A DNA stretch of 64,000 nt from Apodemus sylvaticus (lineage: Eukaryota > Chordata > Mammalia > Rodentia > Muridae): contig NC_067485.1 of NCBI RefSeq assembly GCF_947179515.1, positions 77,704,846-77,768,845 of the forward strand. Reading direction: 5' to 3'. The position numbers and the translations under genes are program-made. Position 1 is the first letter of the stretch; every line of letters begins with the position of its first letter. This document shows positions 1 through 10,318 of this stretch, in pieces. Under the pieces are notes generated by a model that did not search any database, was not told the origin of the DNA, and worked only from the letters and a program-made list of their open reading frames with translations.

Positions 1-724
1 ATTTATTTGTGTTAGAAAAGAACTGTCTTGTCAGTTGACACAAACTTGAGATAAGACTGACCTTGGATTATCAAATCTAGGCAACCTGAGTTTCACATGC
101 ACTTAGCAGCATGCACATTTCTTAACTATTATCAGCAGCTTCAATGCCATGAAACCCAACAGCTACTGACAAAGTTCTAACAAAGGAGATAAAAAAAAAT
201 ACAAATAAACAAATCTTCTAGAATTCTCTTCTCCGAGGTTTTGTTTTGGTTTGGGAGTGGGGTGGGGTTTTGGTGGGATTTTTTTTTTGTTTGGGGGAGA
301 AAAGCTGAAATTTAATCCTTTTAATGGTTCCTATGTTATTGAGCCAAGACAGAATAATTTTTCAGCTGGCTAGCTCTGATAGGAGGCTTCAGTGTATTTG
401 CTGTTTGGTGTATTTCATTGACACCTTATTAAAATGTGCTCTCTTCTGTATATTAATTTTGGAGGTCTCACATCCTGAAAATTAATCAGTCTTTAATGGC
501 CTGTTTAAAATAGAATCTAAGATGCTGCATGTTTCCCATTGAATACTCTGGGCTACAGACTAAATGTTGCAGGCCTTGGAAGGAATTTGGGGGGTGGGGG
601 GAGTGTCTCTTGTTTCCTGCATTCCTTAAAGCCTACCGATCAGACATGCTATTGGATTTTGTAAATGAAGAACATAAGGAACATATTGGAGAATCCTCCC
701 AACTCTAGGCCAGTGACAAATTAT
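1..724. other. Unannotated unique DNA
   Basis: No repeat family or gene is recognised here. A G/T-rich low-complexity patch lies at about 238-298 and a short G-rich run at about 590-602. The minus-strand reading frames at 626-808 and 747-962 run into the SINE that follows and have no coding features. Confidence 0.5.
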
Positions 725-1045
725 TGCTAGGGCCGAGGAGAGAGCTTCATGGGTAGAAGGGCTTGCTGTGTAAGCATAAAGACCTGAGCTGGAATCTCCG
801 TCTTGCAAATAAAAAGTTCAGAATGGCTGCATGTGCATTGGTGGTCGAGAGAGGTGGATTCTGGGAACTCCCTGGCCAGCCAGGATAGCCAAAGGAGTGA
901 ACTTTAGACTCAGTGAAGGACTGTCTTAAAGCGCCCAACCAGGAAGTGCTAGAGGATGACACCTGATGTCTTCCTCAGGGACACACACTCACATGTGCAG
1001 GTCCATGCTCACATGTGTGAGTTACAAGTAAAAATTAATTTTAAA
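725..1045 (+). repeat. B4/RSINE1-type SINE
   Basis: The first part resembles a tRNA-derived pol III head (gcttgctgtgtaagcat, then gacctgagctggaatc). The middle has the wording typical of RSINE1 (ctggccagccaggatagcc and gactcagtgaaggactgtc). The end is a CA-rich tail (acacacactcacatgtg). The copy is heavily mutated, so it is an old, inactive insertion. Confidence 0.7.
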
Positions 1046-1514
1046 TTTTGAGAATAATCTAATGCCAAGTGGCTCTTGTAATGGAATCATAAAGTTTCTC
1101 AGAATAATTGAAGTCAAGTTCTATAGCACCCCATAGAAAACATCTAGCATGTCTCTTGAGTGAAGCCCTCTGTAATAGCTTAGTTGATTCCTAAAAGGAG
1201 GCATGAACCTATATATGGCTTAATAGTGCAGAGCCCCATAAAACTTCTGAATCAGTCTGGAATGTTCCCTCTATGGAATGGTGCATTTGAGCTGATGGTG
1301 CTGTTTTAGGGAGCTGCGAAACCTTTAGGAAATAAGAGCCAATGCCAATGGCATTTTTAGGTGTCTATCAGCTATCCTTAAATATGTGAGTGGTCTCAGA
1401 ACTGCTTTCTCTGAGTCCTCAGTAAACTTGTAAAGCTCACAATCTAGGGTAGGACAGGCAAAGAAATTGCAGGACATCCACAGCCCCTTGGGTGCAGACA
1501 AGGAAGAGTTCTGA
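1046..1514. other. Unannotated unique DNA
   Basis: I see no repeat, exon-like structure or RNA gene in this stretch. Base composition is ordinary AT-rich mammalian DNA. Confidence 0.5.
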
Positions 1515-1683
1515 TGTCTTAGTCTCTATTCTATTGCTGTAAAGAGACACCATAATCAAGGCAACTCTTGTTAGAGACAGCATTTAACTGGGGGTTTGTT
1601 TATTAGAGGCAGGAAGCATGATAGCAAGCAGGATTGGTGCTGGAGAAGAATCTGAGAGCCACATTCTGATTCAAACACACACA

Positions 1684-1741
<58 letters not shown>

Positions 1742-1904
1742 TAGACAGACAGATAGACAGAGACAGACATAGAGAGACAGAAACAGACACAGAGAAAGAG
1801 TGTGACTAGGCCTGATGAAGACTTTTGAAAGCCCCAGAGTCCAACAAGGCAAGGCAAGTCCAAATATGAGCCCGTAAGGGGCGCTCATATTTAAACCACC
1901 CCGT
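1515..1904 (-). mobile_element. Solo LTR, ERVL-MaLR (MT/ORR1 group), antisense
   Basis: It begins with tgtcttagtctctattct, the reverse complement of the usual MaLR 3' end. It continues with gaagacaccat-like and ggcaactctt-like blocks and the aggcaggaagcatgatagca block, and ends with atatttaaaccaccc, the complement of the LTR start. No internal retroviral genes accompany it, so it is a solo LTR. A long CA/GA/GACA microsatellite has grown inside it at 1675-1800. Assignment to MT or ORR1 is from memory. Confidence 0.65.
1675..1800. repeat. Compound microsatellite (CA)n(GA)n(GACA/GATA)n
   Basis: A pure CA run (1675-1700) passes into a GA run (1701-1729) and then imperfect GACA/GATA units to about 1800. 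It lies inside the antisense LTR. Reading frames of up to 105 codons across it are repeat artefacts. Confidence 0.95.
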
Positions 1905-4900
1905 ATTCCACTTCTGTGTATTGTAAACTCTTATCTCAGACTTGTTTTTACTGAAGGGCAGCTGATGCTCCTGGTAGATAAAGACTCATAAACCAAAGTA
2001 AAGAGAGTATGATAGGAAGAGAAAAGAAGCAGCATGGTCCTAGTAAGGCCAGGCCTGACTCAAAGAGACCTCCTAGAAGACGTTGGAGATCTGAGAACTT
2101 CAGCTTCCGCTCTACTCATTAAATGTTCTACACAGTCTCTTTAAAATATATAATTCTTCTTCATTCTCTCCATGGAGAGAAGCCCCATGAGAAGAGAACC
2201 CTGTAAATGATGTGTGTTCATCACCATCTTCAAAATGTTTGCCATATTAACTGGGGACCTGTGGTGGCCCTATTCTTATCTAATATCCCTAAAACACCAA
2301 ACTGAATGACACCATGGAAAACTCAAGGTTGTTGTGTCGAGAGAACCAAATAATTCATTATCATAATGGTAAAGGTACTCTGATGGCGGGCAGGGAAGTC
2401 AGAGAAAGAAACTGCTGTGCTTACCTTACACCAAGCACAAACAGCACTGTCTATTCTCTGTGTGGCTCACTAACCTCTCTCCCCAAATTTCAGAGGTGTG
2501 TACACTTCAATTCAGAGTTAAAATAAATGACATGTCAGATTAATTTATATCTATTCACTTCCTGGCAGTGGCTCACAGGAGTCTGACTAGGCTGACCGTA
2601 TCCTTTCCAGGCCACTACTCCAGAAATGTGTAGCTAGAAGGTAAAGACTGTTCGGAAAGGTTCATGACTTTAAACTGCATGCACATCCAAACCCTAAGAC
2701 CTCAAAGCTTCAGCGTGTGGGAAGAGCCCACACTTGAATCCTATTGAGCTAATGAACACTGATGCTAACACAGGGACCCAGCCTTCCCTGAAAAGCTATT
2801 AAATGTTGCATCTTCAACTCTAGTGGGATGTGTCCTAAATTTCTCCATTGTTGCTGCTTTGGGCCTCTGTTTCTAATGTTGCTCAGCGCTAGGATTGTGT
2901 GTGTCCTCTACCCAGATCCATTTTCTTATGCTCTGAAGTTACTTCCAAACTAAGAGTTTTCCCCCATGACTTAGAAGAAAACTGAAGCTTATAAACCACA
3001 CTGCTGTTACTGAGAACGATCTTCAGAATGATTGAGAAAATTGTCCCATGGGTTTTAAATCGCTATAGATCTGGAATACCTACAAAAACCTACCAATTGA
3101 TTTTGACCTCTTTTTAAAATTTCCCCTTCTTAAATTTAATTCACACTCTCCTTATGTCATTTGGGATAAATACTTTACTATGCCTTCTGCGACATAAACT
3201 GCACCTTGTTATTACTTAAACTGCGTCGTTCTCTGTGGATAATGTAAATTCAGATACTTTAGGAGTAACCATTTTTGCTTGTGAAAGGAATAGTATATGT
3301 TTGAAGTTAACAGCTTTCCAGGGAGAGTGTTGGAAAGACTCTTGTCCTCCATGTTGGAAAATGAATTGAAGGTACATAGTTTAGAAATCTGGACACTGAA
3401 AAGGGCACCTTGACAATCAGCAGGTCTTTGTGTAAGCAAGCCATTGGTAAGCACAACTGAATTTTAAAAAAGTGGCTTCCATGAGATGGTTAAACAAGAA
3501 CCTACGAGTCATTTCATCCCTCAAAGAGTTTTAGTTGATGATTCATTACTGATGAATCCTACTTATTATATTATTCAATGTGCTCTTGTTTTATAAGTTA
3601 GATGATAAAGGAATAACAGAATAATTTTATGCCAACCAAGTTACTCCATCTGCTTTTGTTTGTTCCTTTTCTCCTAGCCCATCGCCCACTTTCCCCAAAT
3701 GCTTCTTCTAATGCAGTAATTTTGCTTTAGCACAGACCTATGATTTTAATCAGTCCATCTGTGTCACTCTGTGTGGGGGGAGGAATTGAGTAATCTGTGC
3801 TTGTTCAGCTCAGAGGTTCTTTGTTCAGCTCTGTGGTGTAAGGATATGTCCGTAAGCACACAGCAGCTTACTGAAGCACACTGAGCATTTACAAAGACAT
3901 CCAAGCATCCCCAGTCTTCACCAACCTTGTCTTTTTGTTTGTTTGTTTGTTTGTTTGTTTCATTATGTTATCTATTAGACCAGAAGTAGTGTGCCATCTG
4001 GGTAGACAATAACCCTGATATACCCACCATCTTGATTGGAGCACAGCAGGGTCTCTAATCAACGGTGACTGGTCCCCTAACTGTAAAGAGTCAGAAGCCA
4101 AACTCATGTAGTACCTTTGCTCATTATAGTGACAGGACTCAAGTGACTAGGCGAAACCAGACCCATTGGGTGGAACCTGTCAGGAAATGCTAGAAAATCG
4201 TCTCTAGTAATTAAAGTAGGGCTTCATTAAGAAGTCAAATTTGAACAAGGGCAAATGTGGAACCTGTTAATAACATCAGAAGGTCTTATGGGTTAGAATA
4301 CAGATTAATGAGGATTGGCTAGATGGCATGAGGGGGTGAATTAACTAATGTCTGCTAGTGGTTATAGCAAACTCAATGCCTTAGAATTATTGACTATGAA
4401 ACTGCAGAAAATATAACTGCAGGTAGACCAGGCAAAGGTGAACATTCTAACTAAGATTTCAAAGAGATGGCTCCCACTTTCCTCATAACTCTTATTCTCT
4501 GCACTTGTGAAGGAGCCGTGGAGTTCACCAAGTGTACATTTTTGTGCCTCATTAGATAAAATGTGATGTCACGGAGTGACAGTTGCCAGGGGAGCTCTAA
4601 TTTGGAACTGCCAACGTTAGACACCTTACGACTCTTGAACGTGGTACAGCATTAAACTTTTCTCACTGAATGTCTTTTAAAAAGGAAAAAAAAACAGCTG
4701 TGACCATCCATTCAAATACCTACTCATCGTGTTCTATTCCTATGAGCAATCACTTTCAGGTTCATCTGACATTTGGAACTTGGTTGTTTTTCCCCCCTAA
4801 ATGGAAGACTTTAAATTAGCACAGACACCTTTTCTCATTAGAAACAGAGCCAAACTCTTGGTGAGTTTGAGCAACCAGGATGATGGCTAAAGAAAACACT

Positions 4901-4996
4901 TATCAAAACCTGTGACTGCATTTTGAAATTGTCCTTTGGACCTGGTGGTCTTCATATAAACACAGCAGTGACTCAAAAGGCTCAGGACTCATTCAA
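1905..4996. other. Long unannotated unique stretch
   Basis: About 3 kb without a recognised gene or transposon apart from a (TTTG)n run near 3934-3960. Open frames at 2314-2526, 3212-3454 and 3889-4107 are short, have no domain or signal, and show no clear splice context. Very old repeats could be hidden here. Confidence 0.5.
3934..3960. repeat. (TTTG)n microsatellite
   Basis: About seven tandem TTTG units in otherwise unique DNA. Confidence 0.9.
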
Positions 4997-5410
4997 TGCA
5001 CTGGTTAGCTTTGTGTCAAACTGACACGAACTAGAATGTCAGGTTGGAAGATGGAGACTACATTGAGGAAACACCTCCATCATATTAGGCTGTAGACAAA
5101 AATCCTTGAGGGTATTTTTTTCTGAATGAATGATTGATCTGAGGGTGGTCCAGCCTACTGTGGGTCATGCTTTTCATGGGCTTGAGCACAATAAAAATGC
5201 AATCCTGGCAAGCTTGGAGAAACCATACAGTAAGGAGTGCCCTCTGCTTCAATTCATGACTCCAGCTTCTTGCTTTGACTTCCTGCCTAGACTTCCCTTT
5301 ATAGTGGACTGGAACAACTGGGACATAGATACTGAGGTATACTCTTTTATCTCCAAGAGGCTTTTGGTCATGGTGCTTATCACAGCAACAGAAAATGCAC
5401 TAGGATTCTT
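4997..5410 (+). mobile_element. Solo LTR, ERVL-MaLR type, degraded
   Basis: It starts tgcactggttagctttgtgt followed by caaactgacacgaactag, the mutated form of the gtcaacttgacacaagctag start common to rodent MaLR LTRs. It also has a ttgatctgagggtggtccag block (usual form: gtgggaggg-cccagcc) and a closing ggtcatggtgcttatcacag block. The 132-codon frame at 5130-5528 lies mostly in this LTR and is not a gene. Confidence 0.6.
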
Positions 5411-5438
5411 ACCATCCCCATCCCCATCCCCATCCCCA
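5411..5438. repeat. (CCCCAT)n short tandem repeat
   Basis: Four to five hexamer units (ccatccccatccccatcccc), directly after the LTR end. It is too short and of the wrong unit to be telomeric. Confidence 0.85.
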
Positions 5439-5440
5439 AA

Positions 5441-6993
5441 AGTCCTACCTCCAAGTTGTTACCAGAGGCTGAAACACTTAGAAATGTTCTCTTTAGAAAT
5501 TCTAGAAGCTCTCCAAAAGCAAGGATAAATAACATTCACGCCAGCACCAACCATTCTGATGGTAAATAGCTTAGAGAGACACAATATACTTACACATACT
5601 TAAGATGCTAAAACACTGGCAGGAAAATATGTTTTGAAGAAAATTTGGAACTGTAGGATTCAGGGATATAAGTAAGCAGAGATTTTGGTGACTCACTCAC
5701 CATCCTTTTCGTTTCTGGAAGAATATCCACACTTAGCTTTCAGGTCCTCCCCAAAGTTTTCAGTGTGACCCAGGTGGAATTCTTCCAATAATGGAAAAAT
5801 AATAATCTGTAAACTAGGATATGGAAAAGTGGGGAAAGTGTTGAGTAAAGTTTCTAAAGTCTGGCCAAACCTCTGATGCAGTGTAAATGAGAAGCACTGG
5901 GTGGGGGACCTGCATCCCTTCCTAGCAAAGGAATGGCTGGGCTGGGCTGCACATTTTGGAATCGCAGTTTACTTGAAGCATGACATGATACTGACAAAAC
6001 ACACGTGCTGGTGTTATCATGAAAAGCCATCGGGATGACGGTGAGATGCTGCACCAACCATGCTTCTCATATGAGTAGCATTCCTGTTAGTTGTTTTTGT
6101 CCCAGCAGGGCTTCTGTCGCAGGCTCCTGTCTTTGCTCTCAGGTGCCACAGAAGTTCAGGCAGGCTTTATTCTCAAAGCTAAATGAAAATGAAAGAAACT
6201 ATTATTTCTGAACTCCACTCAAGACTGATGTGAACCAAATTTTCTACCAAAGGACATGTCTTTTCCATACTTAGAGATACCAATATGGATGCCAACAGGC
6301 ACAGGGGATAGAATGGGTTTTATAACCATTATATTGCCTTAGAAGTGGCCCCCACCTGACTCCTCCAGCAATTCTGCTGCTGTTCATAGCCAAGGATATC
6401 TAGGAGCTTCACCTTGTAGATTATGTGAGCACAATTCCATTTCTAACTATTTTCTGAAAGAATGAAGGCATTATGTCTTAAAGATAACCTTGATGTAGTG
6501 GGAAAGGTGAGAAAGGTCCTGTCATCTGACCACGTGATAAGGCTAGTCAGTAAGCTTCTATATGTCATCTTTCAGAATTGTCATCATCATGATAACTGTC
6601 CTGGAAACTGGTCCTTAGAGTTATATGAACCCAATTCATTGCATGACTGCATGGGTTTATGTACAGAATTTAAGAATGAATAGTGGGAATGTCTGAGACT
6701 TAGCCTGGAAGCAGAAACTGTGGATATGTGTCCATTCATGATTTTCTTATAGTAGGCCCTGAACTATGTTCGAATTCAAGATTTGGAATTAATTCCTCTT
6801 CCTCCCTTAAGCAAGGATCTTTCACAGTCTGGAGATTTGGGAAAAGTGACATCATCAACAACTCAGTTGTTTTTGTCACTTTCAATATGTCTTTCTTTTT
6901 CATTGCTTATACCCAAACCAGACACTCTGGCCTCTTGTCTGGTTTTCTTTCCTCTGTTATCATAGTTTGGTATCTTAAGAACAGTTTAGGCTG
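5441..6993. other. Unannotated unique DNA
   Basis: No repeat or gene recognised. Frames at 5854-6057, 6462-6683 and 6728-6994 are short, lack domains and have no splice signals that stand out. Confidence 0.45.
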
Positions 6994-7013
6994 ATATATA
7001 TATATATATATAC

Positions 7014-7048
<35 letters not shown>
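6994..7048. repeat. (TA)n(TG)n microsatellite
   Basis: A TA run at 6994-7012 is followed by a TG run at 7017-7047. Alternating purine-pyrimidine sequence of this kind can adopt Z-DNA. The MCVCVC reading frame that starts here is an artefact of the repeat. Confidence 0.95.
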
Positions 7049-7049
<1 letters not shown>

Positions 7050-7460
7050 AGGCCCATTCTCATAAAAGCTGCCATCTTGCCCTGCTTCTGAAAACACATG
7101 AAAACACTTGTAAAGATGGACAGCTCCAAATTGTTCCTGATAGATTTTTCAGTTTGCGATTAGAAAGTAGGAAAATCCTCAATTGCCACGCCCACCCCAC
7201 CACCTGTTCCCTCTATGCTCATCAGCACCAAGTCTAGGTAGCAGCTTTGATCCTTGCCAACACACTTACCAGTATCTTGGGATGGCTTGGCCCATCCTCC
7301 TTTGGCTCAGTATCTTTTGTGTGTTAGTTCCTATTTTCTTATTTGCAAACCCAATGGTTCTGCTGACATTACTTTACAAATGTTTTAATTTTGTGGGGGC
7401 CTCTTTTATGCCACAGAAAGTGTGTTTTAGATTTATGACACTAAAATGTTTCATTGTGGG
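7049..7460. other. Unannotated unique DNA
   Basis: No family recognised. The 100-codon + strand frame at 7183-7485 runs into the B3 element that follows and shows no homology that I recognise. Confidence 0.45.
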
Positions 7461-7690
7461 GACCTGGAGAGAGGTCCCCACTTAACAGCTAAGCACACTG
7501 CCTGCTCTTGCAAGGGATCTGCACTGGATTCCCAGGACCCACATGGAGGGTCACAACCATCTGTAACTCCAGGTCCTACAGGCATCACACATGAGTGTTA
7601 CCGTACATAGACGCAGACAAAACACTCATACAGATAAGAGAGAGAAGGGAATTCCAATGTCTTAAATTGCAATAAGAAATAAAAAACTAT
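7456..7690 (+). repeat. B3-type SINE
   Basis: The body matches B3/B2-related SINEs: cagctaagcacactgcctgc, ctgcactggattcccaggac, ccacatggagggtcacaacc, atctgtaactccaggtccta, then acagacaaaac-like blocks and an A-rich tail. The head is unusual because it has become a perfect inverted repeat (7456-7481, reported separately). Confidence 0.8.
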
Positions 7691-7734
7691 TAAAAATAAG
7701 AGAAAGAGTAAACATTTAAAATGTTTTCAGTTTT

Positions 7735-8420
7735 ATTTTTGTTACTCTTCTGTCTTTCATATCTGCATATATTAGGCCTATTATAAAGACTGAGACACAT
7801 ACATATAGATGTGTAGCATATCTTAAACATTCAATCTTTTGTAATGAATATCAGATCTTTGACCCTCATTATAATACCATTTTTCATATGGTAAGCTTTT
7901 GTATGTATTTTGGATATTTTTAAATTTTTACACCATTCTAATGTGTATCTACCAATTCAAGTACTGGCACCACCAGTTTTAAACTATTATAGTTTTATTA
8001 TATCTCAGTAAGTGGCAAGACTGGTCTATTTCATAAAATTCTCACTTGCATCATGCCTTGTGTAGTCTAGACAAAGTTTAACCACGTACCACAGATCTGT
8101 ATGTCAACAGATCTGAAGCCCTTGTGGTGCCTTGTCTTCCTGTCTAAGAACATGGTATGCCTGTCTCTATGCTTTCCTTCTGAGGTCTTTCATAAGGCTT
8201 CAAATTTTTATTATATTTGTTATTTATTTCCTATTTGCCCTAACAAATGGTCTTCTATTATATCTTCATATATATTGATGACAATATGAAATCTGTTTTA
8301 TAAATTAGATTTTTTTTACCAGACAACTTCATGAATTATACTTTTTATAATACTTTTCAGTTGGGTTGATTGTCTCAGTTTTTTGAGTAAGTAACGCATT
8401 AATATGTGACATTCCTACTT
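7735..8420 (-). mobile_element. Ancient L1 ORF2 fragment, antisense
   Basis: The + strand resembles the reverse complement of mammalian L1 ORF2. Landmarks are the caagtactggcaccaccagt block, followed by a Tyr/Thr-rich ctattatagttttattat stretch, and the cttcctgtctaagaacatgg block that matches the usual tcttcca-tccatgaacatgg. It is strongly diverged and no frame stays open, so it is a fossil. Confidence 0.5.
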
Positions 8421-8459
8421 TTTAAACATTTATTTGCTTATTTGTCTGTTTGTAAACCC

Positions 8460-8570
8460 ATCGGTGTGCAGATCTGCTACAGTGTGTATTCGTGGAGGCG
8501 AAAGAACAACTTGCTCGGCTAGGACTGAACAGCCATCACCTTTACCCACTGACTCATCTCTGGCACCTAC
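8460..8570 (-). repeat. B3/B4-related SINE fragment, antisense
   Basis: Blocks gtggaggcgaaagaacaact and cacctttacccactgactca, then tctctggcacc, are the reverse complement of the pol III head of rodent tRNA-derived SINEs. The middle is shortened. Confidence 0.55.
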
Positions 8571-9166
8571 TTTTTAAATTAACATATTTTATTGAGGAAA
8601 TGTTATAGTACTGTATATGATGTAGATAATTTTTCATGAATTGATTGTTGGTTAGTATTTTTAGAATTGGTTGTGTTATGGGACAATACCAAATGTCCCC
8701 AGTTTTTGAGAGATTTAATTCAATAAACATTTATTTCTTGCCATTAAAGTCTCTGGGTCCAAGTAATCGTCTAGGGCAGTAGTTTATCATGTAATAGTTC
8801 TACGGGCACCCAGGTTGAGCAAGCTTCCTAGCACCAGCCTATTAATTCAAACTCCCGTGGAATCTGTGAAACCCAAAATACAAACCAGGGGGTGGTGAGC
8901 CAGCTATTAAAACATTTCATTGTTCAAAGAAAGTGGCAGAAATAACTTAAGAATCAAGGTTGGAAAGGCATCCTTACACATCGGTGGAAACAGGTGATTA
9001 GGGTTTACACACCTTTTCCCTTTCAAATCCCCCAAATCATTAACAAATGTGTTCACTTGCTGCTTAAAGAAGTAGTTCTTTAGATCTATTTATTATTCTG
9101 CAAAGTAAAAGAAAAAAGTACATTTGATGATTAAAATAATTCCATATCTTGCTAAAAAATATTCTC
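8571..9166. other. Unannotated AT-rich DNA
   Basis: Nothing recognised with confidence. The first 120 bases may continue the old L1 to the left, but I could not align them. Confidence 0.4.
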
Positions 9167-9180
9167 AAACATATTTATGG

Positions 9181-9352
9181 AGGCTGGAGAGATAGCTCAG
9201 TGGTTAAGAGCACTGACAGCTCTTCCAGAGGATCTGAGTTCAATTCCCAGCAACTACATGGTAACTCACAACCATCTGTACTGGGATCTGATGCACACTT
9301 TTCTGGTGTGTGTCTGAAGACAGCTACAGTGTACTCATATAAATAAATAAAA
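9181..9352 (+). repeat. B2 SINE
   Basis: A well-preserved B2. It has the pol III A box (agatagctcagtggttaaga), the B box (gagttcaattcccagcaact), and the B2 3' body (ctgaagacagctacagtgta) with an AATAAA-rich tail. It runs directly into an L1 3' end, and one target-site duplication flanks the pair (9167-9181 and 9518-9532). Confidence 0.95.
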
Positions 9353-9517
9353 AGAAAAGGGAGGGGGTGATTGGAGAATGGGTGGAGAGAAGAGGGCCTA
9401 TGGGACATATGTGGAGGGGGGAACCGGGAAAGGGGAAAACATTTGGAATATAAACAAAGAATTTGAAAAATAAATAAAAAAGAAAATAAATAAATAAATA
9501 AAACAACTTATATTAAA
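9353..9517 (+). mobile_element. L1 3' UTR end joined to B2
   Basis: G/A-rich rodent L1 3' terminus: gggagggggtgattggagaa near the start, then aaccgggaaaggggaaaaca, tttggaatataaacaaagaa and an A-rich tail with TAAA units. Only the last ~110 bp of L1 are present. No separate target-site duplication separates it from the B2. Confidence 0.85.
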
Positions 9518-9663
9518 AAACATATCTATGGATAGCTCTAGTCACTTAACCTTTGTTGGAAGTTGCCAGCATCCATTTGTGTCTTGCCATGTTTCTCCCA
9601 AAGCTCACATCTATATTGTTCCACAATAGGGTAGGGCCATCCTTTTTAATTTGTCTCACTTGT

Positions 9664-9719
9664 TTATTTAATTTAATTTAATTTAATTTAATTTAATTTA
9701 ATTTAATTTAATTTAATTT
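9664..9719. repeat. (TTTAA)n microsatellite
   Basis: About eleven pentamer units abutting the 3' (tail) side of an antisense B1. It probably arose from the A-rich tail of that B1. Confidence 0.95.
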
Positions 9720-9856
9720 TTGAGGCAGGGTCTCTCTAGGTAGCCCTGGATGGCCTGGAACTCACTGTGTTGACCAGGTTGAATTCAAAATCACAGTGAT
9801 TTGCCTGCCTCTTGAGACCTAGGATTAAGGGCGTATGCCACCACACCTTGCTGCCA
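9720..9856 (-). repeat. B1 SINE, antisense
   Basis: Reverse complement of a near full-length B1: tgaggcagggtctctctagg, tagccctggatggcctggaa, ctcactgtgttgaccagg, then ggattaagggcgtatgccac and caccacacc. B1 is derived from 7SL RNA. Confidence 0.92.
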
Positions 9857-9860
9857 TTTT

Positions 9861-9959
9861 GAGTGAGTAGACTGTCTAAGTATCCTGTGCTATCTTTGGG
9901 CATAAAGGCTATGTGCATAAAATGAATAAATGTGGCAAATCAATTTGTGTAAAGTCACA
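9861..9959. repeat. Unassigned dispersed repeat, copy 1
   Basis: About 99 bp that align to 24868-24967 with roughly three quarters identity, including a 27-nt exact match (9886-9912 against 24894-24920). I cannot name the family. It starts directly after the antisense B1. Confidence 0.65.
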
Positions 9960-10194
9960 TTCTGTAACTGTTCCTTAAAAGTCTCATCAATAAGTTAAGT
10001 ATTTTCAAGTTGTCAATACAATATTATATGACCTTGAGAAGATTTTTGGCATTATTTCTAATTTTAATCTAAAGATAAAGAATCATTCAGTTGTTAAGTA
10101 GATACCACAAGTATATTCCACAAATCCCTTACTCTTTTAAGTTTGGCCTAGTGACTTCGATAATATAATTTATTTCTTGAGAGAGGTTATATGT

Positions 10195-10318
10195 GAAGGG
10201 GTTTGAAACCAAATCTTATCTAGCACCATCTGACCTCAAACTTACTATGCAACTGAAGATGGCCTTGAACTCCTGGTCCTCCTGCTTATATTTCCCAAAT
10301 GCAGGTATATACCCAGCT
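10195..10318 (-). repeat. Degraded B1/proto-B1, antisense
   Basis: Contains gatggccttgaactcctggt, cctcctgcttatatttccca and aatgcaggtatatacccagc, which correspond to the reverse complement of old B1 monomers. An insertion or divergent stretch lies in the first half. Confidence 0.55.

Noticed and set aside
5411..5438. Interstitial telomere-like repeat
   Set aside because: The unit is CCCCAT, not CCCTAA, and there are only four to five copies.
5130..5528. 132-codon + strand frame
   Set aside because: Most of it is a degraded MaLR LTR plus the (CCCCAT)n repeat.
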